From NCBI GenBank assembly GCA_046160725.1, contig JBJXHB010000112.1:1-21586 (forward strand): 21,586 nucleotides of DNA, in the 5' to 3' direction. The position numbers and the translations under genes are program-made. Source of the stretch: JBJXHB01 sp046160725. GTDB taxonomy: Bacteria > Pseudomonadota > Gammaproteobacteria > Burkholderiales > Burkholderiaceae_C. A model generated the notes under the pieces. The model was not told where the DNA came from and made no database searches. It was given only the letters and a program-made list of their open reading frames with translations. Below, in pieces: positions 1 through 6,167 of this stretch (its first letter is position 1; every line of letters begins with the position of its first letter).

Positions 1-238
1 GATTCTATGTGACATTGTCAAATTAATCGTAGTCTGTAATTGTTGATATGCCTTAACCAGTTGCACTCCCTCTGCCACACGGTCCACTACTGCCAACCGA
101 CCGCGGATCTGCTCACGCAAGGTAATAACGGTAGGAAAAAATTTGGGTAGGGGAAAGTTGCTCTAGCCGCCGGCGAACAGCCGGATGATTTGCTTGTTGC
201 CGTGTAACCGTATCTGTGTCGAGCACATAGATGGTCAT
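1..238 (-). pseudogene. VapC-like PIN-domain toxin, frameshifted and cut by window edge
   Basis: The start ATG (238-236) overlaps the stop of the HicB-like gene as ATGA. The first 34 codons read as a PIN N-terminus: strand 1 with LDTDT (residues 6-10, D7 the expected first metal-binding Asp), then HPAVRRRL. The frame then runs into TGA at 115-113. Dropping one base from the T6 run (A6 at 136-141 on the plus strand) restores the family continuation PTVITLREQIRGRLA, including the second conserved acid (E of LREQ), and this stays open to base 1. PIN toxins are Mg-dependent RNases, often cutting tRNA or rRNA. The gene is therefore either a pseudogene, a sequencing error in a homopolymer, or, less likely, a recoded gene. 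The C-terminal acidic residues lie outside the window. The family call is fairly secure; the inactivation is not. Confidence 0.72.
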
Positions 239-558
239 TCCTCATCCCCAACCCGTTCTGCTTCCCGTGCTGCCAAGATCTCCTGCAGCATCGGCTCTAA
301 CATGGGATCGCCGGCAAAGATGCCGGCCGTGGCCAGCCAAGGATTGGTGTGGCCAGCCTGGGGTGACGTAGCAAAAGAACTGGTATTAATTTCAAGTGTG
401 GTGATTTCTGTTTCGATCAGCCACTCTTCCATGGCCGTTTTTAACTGATGGAGCGCTTCATTGCGTGTCCGTCCTTCACCGCGACAGTTGGGCACCGCCG
501 GCGCATGCGCAACATAGTGACCTGGTGGCTGACGATGAATCATGACTGTATATTGCAT
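235..558 (-). CDS. HicB-fold antitoxin with VapC-type C-terminal tail
   Basis: This 107-residue protein starts at ATG 558, with AGAGGG six bases upstream. An in-frame ATG at 651 lies upstream of the likely promoter and is rejected. Residues 1-55 match the HicB partial RNase H fold (YTVMIHRQPPGHYVAHAP, then CRGEGRTRNEAL and a helix). HicB proteins neutralise a partner and usually autoregulate the operon. The tail (about 72-100, NPWLATAGIF then DPMLEPMLQEI) instead resembles antitoxin tails that pair with PIN toxins, and the next gene encodes a PIN protein. No HicA is present. I infer that the N-domain supplies dimerisation or DNA binding and the tail blocks the PIN active site. Codon use is less GC-rich than in the glycan genes (29 of 60 bases G/C at 181-240), which suggests separate acquisition. 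Confidence 0.82.
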   Translation of the reverse strand: MQYTVMIHRQPPGHYVAHAPAVPNCRGEGRTRNEALHQLKTAMEEWLIETEITTLEINTSSFATSPQAGHTNPWLATAGIFAGDPMLEPMLQEILAAREAERVGDEE

Positions 559-603
559 AACAAACCCTCTTCTCAACGGTGATGGGACACGACCATTTGC
601 GGC

Positions 604-633
604 ATTATACCATAGCTGAGCAATGCGATTCAA
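604..633 (-). promoter_or_regulatory. Sigma70 promoter of the toxin-antitoxin pair
   Basis: On the minus strand there is a perfect -10 TATAAT (609-604) preceded by TGG, giving an extended -10. A -35-like TTGAAT (633-628) lies 18 bases away. Transcription would begin near 597, giving a leader of about 40 bases before the antitoxin ATG at 558. The site lies downstream of the operon terminator, so the pair looks independently transcribed. Confidence 0.75.
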
Positions 634-707
634 GGGCAGCTGCTTTTTCATTCACTGACCGGTGAGGGGAAAAGTGTCGCCAGGAAACGTGAGGACCGGC
701 GCGCCCA

Positions 708-747
708 CAAAAAGGCCCAACCATCCCCCGATGGTTGGGCCTTTTTG
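708..747 (-). terminator. Bidirectional intrinsic terminator ending the glycan operon
   Basis: This is a perfect 17-bp inverted repeat (708-724 with 731-747) with a 6-base loop. Its core is GGCCCAACCAT, flanked by A5 on one side and T5 on the other, so it can act in either direction. On the minus strand it lies 27 bases after the aminotransferase stop codon and before the toxin-antitoxin promoter, where an operon terminator is expected. Confidence 0.93.
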
Positions 748-947
748 TCTTGCTAAGCGGCGCGCTCCCCGCCTTAGCCTTGGGCAATGTGATAAACCCC
801 CTGCACCACCCCTACCACCCGCGCTAACTCCCCATCCGTGAGGTTGGAGCCGGAGGGGAGGCAAAGTCCGTCGGCAAACAAGGCTTCGGCAACCTGCCCC
901 CCCACCGTTTCACAGCCGGCAAAGACGGGCTGACAGTGCATCGGCTT

Positions 948-966
948 CCCGGGAGCCCCCTGGGCG
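948..966 (-). repeat. Extra hairpin-like segment in the aminotransferase gene (third)
   Basis: Nineteen bases stand where the family has about two codons (RP-LW-KP). This adds about 13 bases and returns the reading to the original frame. The segment has an imperfect inverted repeat, CCCGGG with CCTGGG, including one G·T pair. Its boundaries are inferred from remembered family sequence, not from an alignment. Confidence 0.4.
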
Positions 967-1239
967 CGGGCGGGCTTCGATGTCTTCGGCTTCGAGCGCC
1001 AAGCGCAGATCCTCACGCGTTGCGCCAAATTCCGCAGGGTTAACGGTCATACAAGTAAGCCAGCGGGTATGGCGCCCCCACTTGGCTTCGGGCATAAAAT
1101 TAATACCAGGTAGATGACCTAATGTTTCCTCATAATAGTCAAAAATGCGCCGCCGCGCCTGGACACGCTCCTCCAGCACGCGGATCTGGCCGCGGCCAAT
1201 GCCGGCCAAGACAGTGCTGAGCCGGTAGTTGTAGCCGAT

Positions 1240-1263
1240 CACGAAGTGGGCGCAAAGCGCCAT
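1240..1263 (-). repeat. Extra 24-base segment in the aminotransferase gene (second)
   Basis: Eight extra codons (MALCAHFV) interrupt the usual family junction HSE-IGYNYRLS without changing frame. The segment holds a perfect small hairpin, GGCGC-AAA-GCGCC (1249-1261), next to CAC-GAA-GTG. In the original frame it creates the stop at 1239-1241. The insertion is inferred from family sequence. Confidence 0.45.
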
Positions 1264-1326
1264 CTCCGAGTGTTGATAGTGAGGCGCGTCGTCGCGGGCT
1301 TGGGTGGCGAGCTTGCGCGCATGGGC

Positions 1327-1352
1327 GCCGAGTTCCGCGGGATACTCGGCGA
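1327..1352 (-). repeat. Extra 26-base palindromic segment causing the first frameshift
   Basis: Removing these 26 bases joins SNDAAFI directly to AHARKLATQARD, the expected family sequence. The segment has 7-bp inverted arms, GCCGAGT and ACTCGGC (1327-1333 and 1344-1350), around a CCGCGG core. Because 26 is not a multiple of three, it shifts the frame. Confidence 0.5.
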
Positions 1353-2308
1353 GATGAACGCGGCATCATTGGAGACGAGCATGCCGCCGCCCGAAGTGGT
1401 GATGATCTTGTTGCCGTTGAACGAGTAGGTGCCGATGCGCCCGAAGGTGCCACTGCAGCGCCCCTTGTAGCGGGCGCCGAGGGACTCGGCGGCGTCCTCC
1501 AGCACCGGCACACCATGGGCGGCGCACAGGGCCAGCAGGGGGTCCATATCGGCGCTCTGGCCGTAGAGGTTGACGATGATGGCTGCCTTGGGCGTCCAGC
1601 CCTCCTGGCGGGCGGTGACCAATGCGCGCTCGAGCGCGGCCGGCGACATGTTCCAGCTCAGGTCGTCGGCGTCGATGAAGACCGGTTCGGCACCCTGGTA
1701 GACGATGGGATTGCAACTGGCGGCGAAGGTGAGCGACGAGCACAATACCCGGTCGCCGGGCCCCACGCCCAGCAGGCGCAGCCCGAGGTGGATGGCGGCG
1801 GTGCCTGAGGACACCGCGGCGGCATGGCCGATGCCGACCATTGCGGCCAGTTCGCGCTCGAAGGCGTCGACGTTCGGGCCCAGCGGCGCGATCCAGTTGC
1901 TGCGAAAGGCCTCCTCGACAAAGTCCCGCTCGGCGTCGCCCATGTGCGGCGTGGACAGCAGGATCTGTTGGTCCAGCACCTGTCGATACAGGACCTGGGT
2001 GACCCGCCCGTCGCCGTCGAGCACCGGCAGGTGGTGGATCCCGTGATGGTTCATCAGGTCGAGCGCGTCGCGCCGGCTGGTCCCCTGGCGCACCACCTGC
2101 GATGCGGCCGCCGCCACCGCGCCCAGGTCCGACTCCAGTGTGCTGCCGGCCAGGATCAGGCGCCGCAGGTCACCGTCGGTGAGCGTCCGCTCGAAGCGGC
2201 CTTGGCCGTCCAGCAACAGCAGCAGGCCGGCGCCGGTGCGGTCCAGCCGCGCCAGGGCGTCGCGCAGCGTGGTCGAGCGCCTTACGCTGAGCTCTGCGAC
2301 GTCTTGAA

Positions 2309-2986
2309 TCATTCGGAATCTCCCATGGGTCTGGCCGGGACGCCCGCCACGCGGGCGCCTACGGGAAGGTCGTTCACCACCACCGCTCCGGCGGCCACCA
2401 CCACATCGTCACCCAGGTGCAGGCCCGGCAACACCACGGCACCCGCGCCGATCAGCAGGCGGCGCCCCAGGCGAACGCCGCCGCCGAGCGTGGCATTCGG
2501 CGCCACATGGCAGAAGTCACCGACCACGCAGTCGTGGTCAACCACCGCACCATGGTTGACGATGACGCCCAGGCCCAGCTGCGCATCCGGCCCGACAACC
2601 GCCATGGCGGCGATGAAGCTGCCGCCACCCACTGCCGCCGATCCGGCGACATGGGCGCGCGGATGGCAGACGGTCAGCCACGCAGCTTGGTCCGCCGCGG
2701 CCCGCCGCAGCAGCGCCTCGCGAGCCTGCGCCGAACCCAGCGCGACATGCACCGGTCCGGCCAGACCACCGTCCGGGCAGGCCGGACAGGCCCGATGACA
2801 GCCCAGGAAATGAAGAGGCGATGCACCTGCGCGATCGTCGCGGACGGTGATGTCGGCAGCGGCCCATCCGGTGCTGCGCAGCGCATCGACCACAACGCGG
2901 CCATGGCCGCCAGCGCCGATCACCGTGACCTGGCTGCTGGTGGGAGCTTGCCCCGGCGCCATGCTTGATGGGTGGCTAGTAGGCAT
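2309..2986 (-). CDS. neuD: NeuD/PglD/LegH-like sugar N-acetyltransferase
   Basis: This is a 225-residue member of the NeuD/PglD family. It has an N-terminal Rossmann-like UDP-sugar-binding half (VTVIGAGGHGRVVVDAL, about 20-36) and a C-terminal left-handed beta-helix of hexapeptide repeats. The likely catalytic His is in NHGAVVDHDC, and it ends in AGVPARPMG. It should acetylate the 4-amino group made by the neighbouring aminotransferase, giving UDP-2,4-diacetamido sugar. The start at 2986 overlaps the neuC stop by 11 bases; ATG 2962 is an alternative that removes 8 residues, and neither has a clear Shine-Dalgarno. The middle of the first half (HFLGCHRACPACPDGG) has three cysteines within eight residues, which I do not recall as typical. 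Its stop overlaps the aminotransferase start (ATGA). Confidence 0.87.
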   Translation of the reverse strand: MPTSHPSSMAPGQAPTSSQVTVIGAGGHGRVVVDALRSTGWAAADITVRDDRAGASPLHFLGCHRACPACPDGGLAGPVHVALGSAQAREALLRRAAADQAAWLTVCHPRAHVAGSAAVGGGSFIAAMAVVGPDAQLGLGVIVNHGAVVDHDCVVGDFCHVAPNATLGGGVRLGRRLLIGAGAVVLPGLHLGDDVVVAAGAVVVNDLPVGARVAGVPARPMGDSE

Positions 2987-4109
2987 TCGACTTGGGTGTC
3001 AGGGCGGCACCGATCGGCACGGTGCGCAAGATCTGCTCGATGCGTTCGCCGGCATGGCCGTCGCCGTAGCGGTTGGTCATCCGTCGGCGGCTGTCACGGG
3101 GCAGTGCGCCGAGATGGTCAGCCAGCACCTCGGCCGACGCCGGCAGATCAGCCACATTGTCGTTGCGCTCACGCAGGTTCTGCCGCGATCCGATGTTGAG
3201 CACGGGCGTCGCGAAGGTCGCGGCCTCGATGATGCCGGCGCTGGAATTGCCGACCATGGCATCGCAACAGGCCATCCAGGCGACGAAGTCCGGCCGCGCG
3301 AGGTGGTTCACCACGTGCAGGCCGGGTTGTCGCCGCCGCTCGATCACCGCTCTGACATCGGCGCTGCCGGCGTCGGCATTGGGCATCAGGCAGACGGCCT
3401 GCCAGCCTGCCTGTTGCAGGGCGTCCAGTATGGCCTGCATGTCCCGGCCCGCCGTGGCGGCCTCCTGCAGGACCGGATGGAACAACACCAGTGCGACAGG
3501 CCGTGTGGCGTCGATCCCGGTGGTGTCGCACAGTGCGGTCCGGCTTTGCCGCGGCATGTCGGCGAGCCCGTCCAATCCGGGTGCCCCGGTGACGAAGATG
3601 GAATCGGCGCTCTCGCCCATGCGCAGCAGCCGCTCGCGGCTGCCTTCGGTGGCCACGCAATGGTAGTGGGACAGCTTGGATACGGCATGACGGACCGGCT
3701 CGTCGACCGTTCCGGAGCGCTCGCCGCCATGGATGTGCACGTTGGCCAGGCCCAGGTGCAGGCCAGCCAGGGCGCCGGCCAGTTGCTCACCGCGGTCGCC
3801 GAGCAGCAGCAGCAGATCGGGCGGGTCGGCCGCCAGGGCCTCGGTGAAGGCCAGCGTCATGCGGCCGATGTTGGCGGCCATGGTGGCCCCGTTCGACGGC
3901 AGCAGCGGCACCGGCACCCTGGCACGTATCGGCAGCGCCGCGCGCAGGATGTCGTCGACCGTCTGGCCGTGCCGGTCGTCCAGGTGCATGCCCGTCACCA
4001 GCAGGTCCAGTGCCAGGTCGGGTGCCTGCTGCAGACGCAGCAGCGTGGACTGCATCAGTCCGAGGTCGGCCCGCGTGCCGCTGACGTAGGTGATGCGGCG
4101 CTGGCTCAT
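2976..4109 (-). CDS. neuC: UDP-N-acetyl sugar 2-epimerase, hydrolysing (NeuC/LegG)
   Basis: A 377-residue GT-B-fold enzyme of usual NeuC length. The frame stays open upstream, but family homology begins at ATG 4109 (MSQRRITYVSGTRADLGLM). Visible motifs are LGDRGE (103-108), HIHGGERSGTVDE (125-137), HAVSKLSH (141-148), VGNSSAGIIEA (286-296) and NIGSRQNLRER (305-315). It removes UDP while inverting C2. Next to an aminotransferase and a NeuD acetyltransferase, the likely substrate is UDP-2,4-diacetamido-2,4,6-trideoxyglucose (LegG activity) rather than plain UDP-GlcNAc. This family also argues against a pseudaminate pathway, which uses PseG. It lies 58 bases after neuB. Confidence 0.92.
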   Translation of the reverse strand: MSQRRITYVSGTRADLGLMQSTLLRLQQAPDLALDLLVTGMHLDDRHGQTVDDILRAALPIRARVPVPLLPSNGATMAANIGRMTLAFTEALAADPPDLLLLLGDRGEQLAGALAGLHLGLANVHIHGGERSGTVDEPVRHAVSKLSHYHCVATEGSRERLLRMGESADSIFVTGAPGLDGLADMPRQSRTALCDTTGIDATRPVALVLFHPVLQEAATAGRDMQAILDALQQAGWQAVCLMPNADAGSADVRAVIERRRQPGLHVVNHLARPDFVAWMACCDAMVGNSSAGIIEAATFATPVLNIGSRQNLRERNDNVADLPASAEVLADHLGALPRDSRRRMTNRYGDGHAGERIEQILRTVPIGAALTPKSNAY

Positions 4110-4167
4110 GCGCTGGGCCACGGGAGATGCGGACCTCGCAGCAGGGCCCGAGTGGCAAGTGACGGCT

Positions 4168-5199
4168 TCATTGCAAGTCGTCCGGTGACAACAACGTGCC
4201 GGCCGCGATGGCCCTGCAGGTACGCCGGCCGACGGTGACGTCCAGTTGCGATGGCGGCAGTCCAGAACCGGGACGAAGGAGCTGAAGATCGGCCAGGGCG
4301 AGTGCCGTGCCGGCGGGCAGGTCACGCGCCGCCGCGATGCTGCGGCGGACCAGGGCTCGCACCGGCAGTTCGGTCGCGGTCGGTGCCTTCACGGCGGAGC
4401 CCATGGCTCTCTCGATGTCGCGGATGGCCTGGACCAGGGCCTTCAGCCCGGCCGGGTCCAGCGACGCCCGATGGTCGGGTCCGGCCAGGAGGGTGTCCAG
4501 GGTGAAGTGCTTCTCGATCACCCTGGCGCCCAGGGCGACGGCGGCGGTGGAAACCGCGATGCCCAGTGTGTGGTCGGAGTAGCCCACCGGCATGCCGGTC
4601 GCGGCCGCGATCGTGGCCATGGCGTTCAGGTTGACGTCGCCCACGTCGGCCGGGTAGTTGGAGGTGCAATGCAGGATCGTCAGGTCGTCGGCTGCAGGAG
4701 AACGGCCCATGCGGGACCAGGCTGCCTTCACCGTGTCCACCGCGTCCAGGATCTCGGCCAGGTCCGCCATGCCGGTCGACAGGACCAGCGGCAGGCCGAA
4801 CGAAGCCAGCACACGAAGGAACGGTGAGTTGGTGATCTCGCCGGAGGGCACCTTGATGCGGCGCATGCCCAGCCCGACCAGCAGGCGTGCGGCGTCGTCG
4901 TCGAAAGGCGTGGACATGAACTCGATGCCACGGCTGCGGCAATGCGCTGCGATCCGTCTGTGCGCGGCCTCCGACAGTTCCAGGGCACGCAGCATCGAGT
5001 GTTGGTCCCCGCCGCCGGTCTCGCGTTGCTGGTACTCGGCCTTGGCGGTACCGCGGGCGACCAGCTTGTCGGCACTGAAAGTCTGGAACTTGACGGCGTC
5101 GGCGCCGGCCTCGGCCGCGACATCGACCAGTTGCAGGGCCAGTGTCTCGCTGCCGTTGTGGTTGACGCCGGCCTCGGCGATGATGAACACCCGGCTCAT
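4168..5199 (-). CDS. neuB: Nonulosonic acid synthase (NeuB/LegI)
   Basis: This 343-residue enzyme condenses phosphoenolpyruvate with a six-carbon N-acetyl sugar to make a nine-carbon sialic-type acid. The TIM-barrel domain shows FIIAEAGVNHNGS (5-17), AVKFQTF (35-41), KVPSGEI (116-122), HCTSNYPA (177-184), GYSDHTLG (206-213) and EKHFTLD (229-235). A C-terminal SAF/antifreeze-like domain (about 283-343, starting VRRSI) completes the usual architecture. The start at 5199 overlaps the upstream epimerase stop as ATGA; the longer open frame upstream is non-homologous. Legionaminate, neuraminate and pseudaminate synthases share this fold; I favour legionaminate from the neighbouring genes. Confidence 0.95.
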   Translation of the reverse strand: MSRVFIIAEAGVNHNGSETLALQLVDVAAEAGADAVKFQTFSADKLVARGTAKAEYQQRETGGGDQHSMLRALELSEAAHRRIAAHCRSRGIEFMSTPFDDDAARLLVGLGMRRIKVPSGEITNSPFLRVLASFGLPLVLSTGMADLAEILDAVDTVKAAWSRMGRSPAADDLTILHCTSNYPADVGDVNLNAMATIAAATGMPVGYSDHTLGIAVSTAAVALGARVIEKHFTLDTLLAGPDHRASLDPAGLKALVQAIRDIERAMGSAVKAPTATELPVRALVRRSIAAARDLPAGTALALADLQLLRPGSGLPPSQLDVTVGRRTCRAIAAGTLLSPDDLQ

Positions 5200-6167
5200 G
5201 TCGAGGGCTTCCTGTCCAGGGTAGTGCGGCTCAATGCCGCGTTCAGCGCGCTTTGCACCGAGCAGGGCGCGTGCCAGCCCCAATCGGTTCGGAGCGCTTC
5301 CACATCCACGCGCAGTTCCACCGCCATCTTGCGGACCTGCTCGGCCCTGCCGACCAGGCCCGCCAAGCTGGAGAGCAGGCCGGCCGGCACCGGCAACAAC
5401 GCAGGACGACGGCCCAATGCCCGCCCGATGGCGCGCACGAAGTCGGCGGTGGAGATGTCTTCGCCATCGGCCACGGTCCAGGTGCCGCCGGGGTGGTCCG
5501 GCCTGTCGGCGATGCGGTCGATCAGGTCGCAGAGGTTGTCCAGGGCAATGAAGCTGCGCAGGGCCCGCAGGCCCCCCAAGGGCAAAGGCCAGCCGCTCTG
5601 AACGGCGCGCACCAAAAGTGCAAAGTTGCCGGGCGCCGAAGGGCCATAAACCAGGGGAGGCCGCAGGCTGACGACCTTCATGGCAGTCTCGGCCGCCAAC
5701 GCCGCCATGCCTCGCTCGGCATCCCACTTCGATTGCGCATAGGGCGACTCGGGCTGCGCGGCGTCATCACCACGGAACGGCCGGCCGCGACTGGCAGCAC
5801 CGTTGACCCCGATCGAGCTCAGGAACACGAATTGCCGTACGCCAGCGGTCGCGGCGGCACGGGCCAGCGCCAGCGTGGCCTCCACGTTGACCCGACGGAA
5901 CGCCGCCACCGGGTCGGCGGCGCGTTCGCGCAGCACGTGGGCACGACCTGCGCAATGGATAACCGTCTGGATGCCGGACAGGTCTGCAGCGTCCGCTGTC
6001 CAGGGCTCGGCCAGGTCATCGACCAGCCAGGGCGTCGCACCGGCGGGCGCCGGCCTGCCGCCACGCCGCACCAATGCCGTGACTTTGACGCCGTTCTTCA
6101 CGAAGTGGGTACACAGGGCCGAGCCGATGTAGCCCCCGGCGCCGGTGATGAGGACAGGCCCTGTCAT
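5196..6167 (-). CDS. NAD(P)-dependent sugar epimerase/reductase (WbpV-like extended SDR)
   Basis: A 323-residue extended SDR. It has the nucleotide-binding TGAGGYIG (9-15 for the glycines), IHCAGRAHV, SSIGVNG with Ser117/118, and the catalytic pair Tyr143/Lys147 (YAQSK). The PLVYGPSAPGNF segment and the length suit the WbpV/UDP-glucose-4-epimerase-like group, whose members reduce or epimerise C4 of 4-keto-6-deoxy-HexNAc nucleotides, often to QuiNAc or FucNAc for the first sugar of an O-unit. That role is an inference, since no WbpL/WecA-type initiating transferase is visible. It overlaps both neighbours by four bases (ATGA). Confidence 0.85.
   Translation of the reverse strand: MTGPVLITGAGGYIGSALCTHFVKNGVKVTALVRRGGRPAPAGATPWLVDDLAEPWTADAADLSGIQTVIHCAGRAHVLRERAADPVAAFRRVNVEATLALARAAATAGVRQFVFLSSIGVNGAASRGRPFRGDDAAQPESPYAQSKWDAERGMAALAAETAMKVVSLRPPLVYGPSAPGNFALLVRAVQSGWPLPLGGLRALRSFIALDNLCDLIDRIADRPDHPGGTWTVADGEDISTADFVRAIGRALGRRPALLPVPAGLLSSLAGLVGRAEQVRKMAVELRVDVEALRTDWGWHAPCSVQSALNAALSRTTLDRKPST

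Larger units (their letters stand above)
774..2312 (-). pseudogene. legC: CBS-pair / PLP aminotransferase fusion (PglE/LegC type), frame-disrupted
   Basis: The start ATG at 2312 overlaps the neuD stop (ATGA). Residues 1-115 form a CBS pair (LTDGDLRRLIL; HHLPVLDGDGRV). From about 118 a DegT/DnrJ/EryC1/StrS aminotransferase follows: STPHM, NWIAPLGPNVDAFE, phosphate-binding SSGTAA (168-173), EDAAES (272-277) and the Schiff-base lysine K302 in SFNGNKIITTSGGG. It should add an amino group at C4 of UDP-4-keto-6-deoxy-GlcNAc. After residue 320 the frame is lost and stops at 1239. The family sequence continues in another frame (HARKLATQARD, IGYNYRLS, RGQIRVLEERV to IEARP) and then returns to the original frame (GKPMHCQPVFAGC to the TAA at 776-774). 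Extra segments at 1327-1352, 1240-1263 and 948-966 account for the breaks. The intact relative would be roughly 490 residues. Assembly error is an alternative to true decay. Confidence 0.8.

Noticed and set aside
559..651. Upstream ATG (651) extending the antitoxin by 31 residues
   Set aside because: The extension crosses the TATAAT promoter and lacks HicB similarity; ATG 558 has a ribosome site.
2847..4238. 463-codon plus-strand open frame
   Set aside because: It lies antisense to neuC, which has clear family motifs; its translation is low-complexity Gln/Gly/His-rich without motifs.
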